Made by a program: the position numbers and the translations under genes. Of a stretch of DNA of 7,131 nucleotides, positions 1 through 5,600 are shown in pieces. The DNA comes from Lachnospiraceae bacterium (GTDB taxonomy: Bacteria > Bacillota > Clostridia > Lachnospirales > Lachnospiraceae). A model generated the notes under the pieces. The model saw only the letters and a program-made list of their open reading frames with translations. It was not told the DNA's origin and made no database searches. Position 1 is the first letter of the stretch. Every line of letters starts with the position of its first letter. Location: NCBI GenBank assembly GCA_024695225.1, contig JAILIO010000086.1, positions 1-7,131 of the forward strand, in the 5' to 3' direction.

Positions 1-1
1 A

Positions 2-499
2 GTCACCGTTTCCCCCGTACCCACCAAAGCTGTGACCTATATCACAAAGGGAAAGGCGGAGACCATTAAATTCCCCCGGGTAAAGAACAGCAAAGCTGAC
101 CTGTGGTCTTCATCAGAACCTGATGTTGCAGAGGTTGTGGGATCCGGTCCCAAAATGAACGGAAAAGTGACTGCAAAGGCATGGGGCACGAGCGATATAA
201 CATGCTCCTATAACGGCATCCTCTTTGAAACCACAGTCTGTGCGGAAGACCCGCTGACAGTCTTTGACGGAAAAGAATACACCGACAATAATGGCAAAGC
301 CGATATGACTGTGGGTGAGATCAAACAGTTCGGGATAAAGAATATCCATCAGACCGCAAACTACAAGAGCAGTAAACCCAAGGTTGTCTTCATTGACGAA
401 AACGGCTGTGTATACGCCAGAAGCAAGGGGCAGGCCGTGATATCGACAAAAGTAAACAACAAGACCTACAAGATAAAAATAACAGTCAAAGAAAACTGA
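2..499 (+). CDS. C-terminal end of an Ig-like (BIG2-type) domain protein, 5' truncated by window edge
   Basis: The reading frame is open from base 2 to a TGA at 497-499, giving 165 visible residues. A GTG at 32 could be read as a start, but the frame stays open upstream and residues 1-10 (VTVSPVPTKA) look like the end or linker of a preceding module, so this is most likely the tail of a longer protein. Two bacterial Ig-like modules can be seen. The first has the W-S-S-x-P-x-V-A pattern followed by G-K-V-T-A and a G-T-S-D-I-T strand. The second has S-S-K-P-K-V, then G-C-V-Y-A-R-S-K-G-Q-A-V-I-S and a terminal Lys-rich strand (KIKITVKEN). BIG2-type modules are known from exported surface proteins and adhesins of Firmicutes, where they act as stalks or binding modules. 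No LPXTG, hydrophobic anchor or SLH module follows. It converges with the yitT-family gene. Its full function cannot be judged without the missing 5' part. Confidence 0.85.
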   Translation, partial: VTVSPVPTKAVTYITKGKAETIKFPRVKNSKADLWSSSEPDVAEVVGSGPKMNGKVTAKAWGTSDITCSYNGILFETTVCAEDPLTVFDGKEYTDNNGKADMTVGEIKQFGIKNIHQTANYKSSKPKVVFIDENGCVYARSKGQAVISTKVNNKTYKIKITVKEN

Positions 500-506
500 T
501 GATCGT

Positions 507-529
507 CCGGTGCAGGATGTCTGCACCGG
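507..529 (+). terminator. Hairpin after the Ig-like domain gene (possible terminator)
   Basis: A perfect 9-bp inverted repeat, CCGGTGCAG / CTGCACCGG, with a 5-base loop starts 8 bases after the stop codon of the + strand gene. A T-tract is poor on the + side (a short TTTT occurs only at 547-550), so it may work as a weak terminator or as a 3'-end stabilising hairpin. Its position between convergent genes fits a transcript-end role. Confidence 0.5.
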
Positions 530-560
530 GGGACAAATATACACTATTTTCCTATGATCA

Positions 561-584
561 AAAATGCGGAAGGATCTGCATTTT
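561..584 (-). terminator. Probable bidirectional terminator abutting the yitT-family stop codon
   Basis: On the minus strand AAAATGC pairs with GCATTTT. The stem continues inward as G-A/T-C after one A·C mismatch, leaving a 4-base loop. The 3' arm ends in TTTTT, as expected for an intrinsic terminator. The outer base of the stem is the T of the TGA stop codon of the minus-strand gene (584-586). Because the stem is flanked by A's on one side and T's on the other, it can work in both directions and would also stop transcripts of the + strand gene. The stem is short and partly A/T, so strength is uncertain. Confidence 0.6.
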
Positions 585-1450
585 CATATGGTGGGCTGGG
601 CGAATTTCCCGACGAACTGACTGGTTTTGGTCACATTGATGATCACTTTGGGATCGGCCTCCTTGACCACCTCCATCGCCTCATGAAGTTCATAAGAAGA
701 GGTGACCGAAAGCAATATGGCTGTTTCATCGCCGGTATATCCGCCGGTTCCCTTGATCACCGTTATCCCATGTTTAAAATGCTTCAGATACTCTGACACC
801 ACCAGATCCGGTTCTTTGGTGAATATCTGCATCATCACGCGCTTGTAACGGGTATGGAAGGTGGTCACCATCTTGGTGGAGATATACTGGAACACAATGG
901 AATAACCCGCCTTTTCCCAGCTGAACAGATATCCGAAAATGGCCAGAGTCACACAATTGAAAATAAAAACCTGTATCCAGATCTCTTTTCCGGTTTTATT
1001 TGCCACATAGAGGGCGATAAAATCCGTTCCTCCTGTGGAGGCGCCGCCCCTGAGGGCAAGTGCCACAGCAAACCCGTATATGCAGCCCCCGAATATCACA
1101 TTCAGTTCTATCTCCTCAAAGAGAACAAATGTGGGTACCACCTGCATGAAGCAGGATAATAAAAACACCTGAAGCAATGAGTAAAAAACGAATTTCTTTG
1201 ATATCTTTTTCGCACAGATGAGGGCAACAGGAAAATTTATACAGACGAGTACCACCGATGTGTCTATATTGAGTCCAGCTTTTTCTCCGATCATACTCAC
1301 AAGCTTCGCCACACCCATGAAACCTGCAGGCAGCAGATCTGCTTCATGCATGAAGAGCGCCATGGCAAAAGCCATAAGCGCGGAAGAACCCACCACACTG
1401 GCCAGTGTTATCAAAGTTTTCTTATTCAGGATATTCTGTTTTACTTTCAT
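584..1450 (-). CDS. YitT-family integral membrane protein with C-terminal DUF2179 domain
   Basis: This 288-residue protein has the YitT (DUF161) plan. Hydrophobic segments lie at about 13-34, 37-55, 62-80, 85-108, 117-133 and 159-177, with the family's Gly-rich motif GGASTGGTD at 135-143 next to an Arg (134). A soluble cytoplasmic-type domain of DUF2179 type follows (about 206-282), with H-G-I-T-V-I-K-G-T-G-G-Y-T-G near 227-240. Length and domain order are normal for the family. YitT proteins are conserved in Firmicutes; their substrate is not firmly established, so no transport function is assigned. Start choice: the frame also opens with GTG at 1456, but GGAAGGG (1459-1465) is 8 bases from the ATG at 1450 and only 2 bases from the GTG, so ATG is preferred. 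It lies downstream of corA on the same strand, 132 bases away, with no terminator or clear promoter visible between them. Confidence 0.95.
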   Translation of the reverse strand: MKVKQNILNKKTLITLASVVGSSALMAFAMALFMHEADLLPAGFMGVAKLVSMIGEKAGLNIDTSVVLVCINFPVALICAKKISKKFVFYSLLQVFLLSCFMQVVPTFVLFEEIELNVIFGGCIYGFAVALALRGGASTGGTDFIALYVANKTGKEIWIQVFIFNCVTLAIFGYLFSWEKAGYSIVFQYISTKMVTTFHTRYKRVMMQIFTKEPDLVVSEYLKHFKHGITVIKGTGGYTGDETAILLSVTSSYELHEAMEVVKEADPKVIINVTKTSQFVGKFAQPTI

Positions 1451-1458
1451 TTTCACAA

Positions 1459-1465
1459 CCCTTCC
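1459..1465 (-). promoter_or_regulatory. Ribosome binding site that decides the yitT-family start
   Basis: The minus strand reads GGAAGGG followed by TTGTGAAA and then ATG. The 8-base spacing is ideal for the ATG at 1450 and too short (2 bases) for the in-frame GTG at 1456. The site sits at the foot of a 6-bp inverted repeat (1465-1485) and shares one base with it. Confidence 0.7.
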
Positions 1466-1485
1466 GCAGAATCATGACATCTGCG
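1465..1485 (-). other. Small inverted repeat next to the yitT-family ribosome binding site
   Basis: CGCAGA at one end and TCTGCG at the other can form a 6-bp stem around a 9-base loop that itself contains the palindrome TCATGA. It ends exactly where the Shine-Dalgarno sequence begins. It could be an RNA hairpin influencing translation or a protein-binding operator, but a stem this short may also arise by chance. Confidence 0.3.
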
Positions 1486-1488
1486 CAC

Positions 1489-1585
1489 TACTTATCAGCA
1501 CATATTCGCCTTTCCGTACCTATTTACTCTTCAAGTCTTACTCGCACTTAATGTCTTTTTACCCTTCCGGTCTTATTCGCATTTA
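1489..1585 (-). repeat. Degenerate direct repeats, period about 35, between corA and the yitT-family gene
   Basis: Two clear copies occupy 1555-1585 and 1520-1550. They match at 25 of 31 aligned positions without gaps and are offset by 35 bases. On the minus strand the shared core is TGCGARTAAGAC, then GAAGRGTAAA. A weaker third copy at 1489-1513 matches the second at 16 of 25 positions with an offset of 36. The first copy begins inside the corA stop codon (TAA at 1583-1585). No hairpin is evident in the copies. The spacer holds no gene of normal size. Function is unknown; a dispersed intergenic repeat family or a binding-site array are both possible. Confidence 0.6.
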
Positions 1586-2506
1586 CAGCCATTTTTTCTT
1601 CTTAAAGAACGCCAGACACGAAGCAACCACTACAATGCTCACTCCAACGACCACATAATAGCCATAACGCCAGCCCAGTTCCGGCATATATGCAAAGTTC
1701 ATCCCATACCACCCGGTTATCAGTGTCAAAGGCATGAATATAGTGGTGATGACGGTCAGGAGTGTCATGGTCCTGTTCTGGCGGATATCCATCTGAGCAT
1801 TGTACAGATCTCTGACCTGCATGGTGTGATCCCTTAAGGATACAGCAGAATCATATCTTCTGGCCAGCAGATTCATGAACAGATGAATGTATCTCAGATT
1901 GTCCTCGCTGAAGAAACCGTTTTCATTTTCCTCAAGTTCCTGAGTCATATCTATGATCTGCTCATAGTGGACCAGAAGTTTTCGGATATCACTGCGGATC
2001 TCATTTACCCTCACCGGATTTCCATTTTCCTGATCAGCCAGTATGTCATCCTCGATCCGGTTCAGCTCATCCTCATAATGCTCCATGAGCGGCAGGTCAT
2101 CCATCACTATCTGTTCAAGGAAATCATAGAGGAACCTCTCTATGCTGGGTTCCCTCCAATATTTTGTACGGCGGATGTTCTCGATCATCTGTACAGCTTT
2201 GCCGCTGTTGTCAATAAACACGATCCCTTTTTCGTCAAGTGCAAATGCAAAACGAGAATCCTTTTCCTTCAGATCTTTCCGGTCAGGTATCCTGAAAGTT
2301 CCCGTAAGTGAGTCGTAATTTACCTCAGCTTTTGTGTTGTGGATATTTGACACATCAGGTTCCAGCTCGATCCCCATGTCAAAACTGTCCCTGTGCTGTT
2401 CCCATTCCTGTGTGGTCAGGACCGCAGCATATATACTGTCTTTTAGTTGAGAAATCTCCTCCTGTGCACAAGATTTTATAGGAGTTTCCAAAATATAAAT
2501 ATTCAT
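1583..2506 (-). CDS. corA: CorA-family magnesium/divalent cation transporter
   Basis: This 307-residue protein shows the CorA plan. A soluble alpha/beta N-terminal domain (about 1-115) is followed by long acidic coiled helices (about 118-245, including the segment FLYDFLEQIVMDDLPLMEHY). Two C-terminal membrane helices follow (about 247-266 and 281-300), and the signature G-M-N is at 268-270, directly after the first helix. The loop continues with the classical M-P-E-L (274-277), and the C-terminus is KKKKWL, consistent with a cytoplasmic basic tail. CorA proteins form homopentameric channels for Mg2+, and some for Co2+ or Ni2+; the metal cannot be decided here. Start choice: an in-frame ATG at 2530 would add 8 residues, but it overlaps a TATAAT promoter element and lacks a ribosome binding site, whereas ATG at 2506 has GGAG (2515-2518) 8 bases upstream. 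It is separated by a strong terminator from the large gene upstream and followed by the yitT-family gene. Confidence 0.95.
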   Translation of the reverse strand: MNIYILETPIKSCAQEEISQLKDSIYAAVLTTQEWEQHRDSFDMGIELEPDVSNIHNTKAEVNYDSLTGTFRIPDRKDLKEKDSRFAFALDEKGIVFIDNSGKAVQMIENIRRTKYWREPSIERFLYDFLEQIVMDDLPLMEHYEDELNRIEDDILADQENGNPVRVNEIRSDIRKLLVHYEQIIDMTQELEENENGFFSEDNLRYIHLFMNLLARRYDSAVSLRDHTMQVRDLYNAQMDIRQNRTMTLLTVITTIFMPLTLITGWYGMNFAYMPELGWRYGYYVVVGVSIVVVASCLAFFKKKKWL

Positions 2507-2514
2507 GCTCTTTT

Positions 2515-2518
2515 CTCC
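2515..2518 (-). promoter_or_regulatory. Ribosome binding site that decides the corA start
   Basis: The minus strand has GGAG, then AAAAGAGC, then ATG. The 8-base spacing supports translation from ATG 2506 rather than from the upstream in-frame ATG at 2530. Confidence 0.7.
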
Positions 2519-2528
2519 ATTTTTTATC

Positions 2529-2576
2529 ATTATATTTTAACAAAACTAATCATAACATAAAACATATCCTGCACAA
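2529..2576 (-). promoter_or_regulatory. Candidate overlapping promoters for corA
   Basis: Two sigma-A-like candidates lie in the AT-rich gap upstream of corA. The first has TTGTGC (2571-2576), a 16-base spacer and TATGAT (2549-2554), with an upstream TG that makes an extended -10 (TG-T-TATGAT). The second has a perfect -10, TATAAT (2529-2534), but no convincing -35 at 17 bases. Either would start transcription within a few tens of bases of the corA ribosome binding site, and both lie downstream of the terminator of the preceding gene. Which is used cannot be told from sequence. Confidence 0.5.
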
Positions 2577-2588
2577 ATATTTTATAAT

Positions 2589-2621
2589 AAAAAATCGGCA
2601 GCCCCTCTTCGGGGCTGCCGA
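2589..2621 (-). terminator. Strong intrinsic terminator of the large surface-protein gene
   Basis: On the minus strand a perfect 11-bp stem (TCGGCAGCCCC pairing with GGGGCTGCCGA) with loop GAAGA is followed at once by TTTTTT. It lies about 55 bases after the TGA of the large minus-strand gene. There is no T-tract on the + side, so it acts only in the minus direction. It insulates corA from the upstream gene. The roughly 55 bases between the stop codon and the hairpin hold nothing else that I recognise. Confidence 0.93.
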
Positions 2622-2676
2622 CCTTCTTAACTATCCGATGGTTTTCTCAGTACAGAGCAGATCTTTCATCGCCTGA

Positions 2677-5600
2677 TCACTTGTACTTCACCGTAGCGTT
2701 GAATTTCTTTCCGCCGAAGGTTGTGGTCACTGTGGCGCTGCCCTTATTTCCGGTGGCGTTCAGTGAGCATTCGGACAGTTTGGGCAGGCTTTCGTACTCA
2801 TAGTATGCGGGGATCAGCACATTGTCCAGAACGCCCTTTTTGTCCTTGACACTGATGATGTATGAATTTTCATCAGTATTCACATCAGGCACCAGTTCAT
2901 ACGCGCCGGTATAAAGCTGATCCAGTTTCACAGTCTTCAAATCTTCTGCCAGGACCACAGTCTTTTTCTTGATCTTCACATAATTCAAAAGCACGGTCTT
3001 GGTCTCTGTCTCTCCGTCCGCAGTACGGGAGAGTTTCAGCACGGTTTCCTTTTTGAGTGACAGTTTCCGGGTCTTTTCATTTACCTTGACTGCGTTCTTT
3101 GTCAAGGGTTCTGCAGTGACGCCGCTCTCAAGGGTATATTTGCCGTTTTTCAGGAGAACCACGGTGTCCAGGTCTTCCAGGGAATCAAATGTGACGCAGT
3201 TATCTTCAAAGACCGAGACCACATTTTCATCGTCCGTACCTTCGAGCAGCGGATATCCGGTGCTCTTGAGTGTGACTTTGAAAGCCTTGCTGCCTATGGT
3301 AACCTTGACTGTTGCGGAGCCCTTATTACCGGAGGCAAAGAACTTGAAATCATTCAACTCCATGTCAGCCACACTTTCGGGAACAGGCAGTTCTATCCCG
3401 GACAGGATACCCTTTTTGTCTGTAACGGTCACACTGTATTTTCCATCTATCAGATCCGGCAATATATGCCCGTCAGACTTCAGCAGTTCGTCCAGAGTGA
3501 TGTACCTGCGTCTGCTGGTAAAGGTCTGTGCGGATTTTTTAACGGTTACGGCCAATATTTTTATACTCTTGCTCTCATTTCCCTTTGTCAGAGTAAGCGC
3601 AGTGTCCTTTTTGACCTTGAAGGTGTTGTTCTTTTTCTTGAAGGAGACTGCGTTCTTCACGGAAGACGTGATCGTCAGACCGCTTTCCAGCTCGTAGCTG
3701 CCGCCCTTCAGCAGATACACTGTATCCCCTTCGTTAACTCCGGCGAAGGTCAGACGATTGTCGGAAAGACTGCTTACGATGTTATTGCTGGTCACAGTCA
3801 CCTTGATATCCAGTTTTTTGCCCTCCACATCATCGGAATTGGCGTCGTATACGGATATCACGGCGGTACCCTGTCCGACTGCCGTCACCTCACCATCTTC
3901 TGAGACTACGGCCACATTGAAATCCGATGATGTATAGCTCAGATCTTTAAGCTTGTCGTAGGGTTTACTGACGATATTCAGCATCTCGCTGTCGCCCTCT
4001 TTAAGTTCCAGTTCATTGTCATCATCGTCCGACAGACTGAGACTGACATTTTCCGCGGTGTAATCATAGATACATACCTGATCGTCTGTTGTGACTTCGG
4101 AAACGGAAATATCCACACCGCCGTTCAACACTCCGTATTCGTCGTATATCTCATGTTTATCCCCATCCACCGGTATCACCAGCGCTTTGGAACTGTCTGT
4201 GGACATATCAACAGGATCACTCTCACCCAGCTTTTCCCGTTCAGTGCTTTCATCCGTGGTGTTTCTGTAGAGAGTTGCCTTCACGTCTGCAGCATCCATA
4301 TTTCCGTTGTTCTCAAGATATACAAAGCAGTACCAGTCATCTTCGTTTATCCTGGACTTGTCGGCGTTTCTCAGATCGGTCACACTGTTCACATTGTACA
4401 GATTTACCAGATCTTCATATCTGAACACCTCATCATCGCTGAAGGACTGGGTCAGGATCAAAGCCTCCTCTTCTGTAAGCGCATTGGTGCTTATGGAATT
4501 TATCTTGCTCTTCAGCATATCAAGATAACTCGCCAGTTCCTGTCCGCTGACGATATACGGGTCCTTGACCTCTTCAAGATCGTAGTCTCCTTCCAGATCA
4601 AGGGTCGCGGAATCAGTCCCGTATTCCTTGGAGTCGTCATCCTTCTCAAGTTCCGTTACACTCACAGTGAGCGAGATCAGATCCGGCGTATCCGCATAAT
4701 CGGGTATCTGCCACTCTATGGTATACTCCCTTGTCTCGCCTGAGAATATGGTGTCACCACTGCTTTCCCAGCATATGGGATCCACAATGGGAGTTTTGTT
4801 TCCAAGCACATTCTGTACCACATCTATGCGGTAATTTTCCGCAGGTATGAGTCCCTCATTTACGATACTGAAACTCACATCCACCTTTTCTCCCGGAGAA
4901 GGATAGAGCGAGTTGTAACTAAGCGTGGGCTCTTCCTCTATCCTCAGGCTGGAAACCGGCTTGCAGTCCAGTTCCACAAGTTTGTAATTGCCGCTGTCAA
5001 GTCCATTTTCATTGATCGTATTTTCAAAAATATTGGCGACCATAACGGCGTTGTGATTCTCGTCCACGGCTACCGCTATCTCATCTATGGCCTTCTTATA
5101 TTCGGTGACCTGGACCATATCACCCCATCCGATCCTTTCCTGAGTTTCATCATCGTCGGATTCATGGAAATAAGTGGCGCCGTATATCTCAATGCCCTGA
5201 TCGGCGTTTACATTGCCCTCCATATCCACATCGATCTCTTCCTCGCCGGGGGCAAGCATAAACAGGTATACATTGCCATCCGCTCCCGACACCACCTGAT
5301 ACTGGGAAATATTCATTGTATTGTCTTCATCAGGTTCAAAGTTGAAGGGGTTGGTGGGTATGGAATATTTTATTCCGTTGTCATTTGTGTCTCCCTTCAA
5401 AACGTGCTCAAAAATTGACGGTCCTTCGATACCGTTGGCGCTGACCGTGGGTTCAAACACACTGTCAATGCTGAAGGAATTCAGGGTCTCCAGATCGGTG
5501 AGCCAGGTCACCATGGTTCTGTCAGAGAGGATGTTTATTTTGACATCGCCCACATTTCCGCTGTCCAAAAGAAGCGGGTCGAAGTCCTTATTTTCCGTCA

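Noticed and set aside
113..544. Minus-strand open frame of 143 codons over the left-edge gene
   Set aside because: It is antisense to the Ig-like gene, crosses the terminator hairpin and has a Cys/Val-rich translation without any recognisable pattern.
1451..1582. Promoter for the yitT-family gene
   Set aside because: No -35/-10 pair with acceptable spacing was found on the minus strand; co-transcription with corA is at least as likely.
1489..1585. CRISPR-like periodicity in the corA-yitT spacer
   Set aside because: There are only two or three degenerate copies, similarity extends over almost the whole period so no distinct spacers exist, and no cas genes are visible.
2528..2530. Upstream ATG start for corA
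   Set aside because: It overlaps the TATAAT element, has no ribosome binding site, and CorA similarity does not need the extra 8 residues.
2999..3697. Open frame of 232 codons on the + strand opposite the C-terminal repeats
   Set aside because: It lies wholly antisense to a well-supported coding region, has a Ser/Thr/Phe/Leu-rich low-complexity translation typical of the reverse complement of Lys/Glu/Asp-rich codons, and shows no domain pattern. Other + strand open frames between 4150 and 6570 were rejected for the same reason.
5356..5391. Dockerin/EF-like loop G-D-T-N-D-N-G-I at residues 578-585 of the large protein
   Set aside because: A single loop without the paired second repeat, the helices or the final acidic ligand is not enough; it is more likely an Asp-rich turn of the propeller. 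The same applies to D-V-D-M-E-G-N at 632-638.
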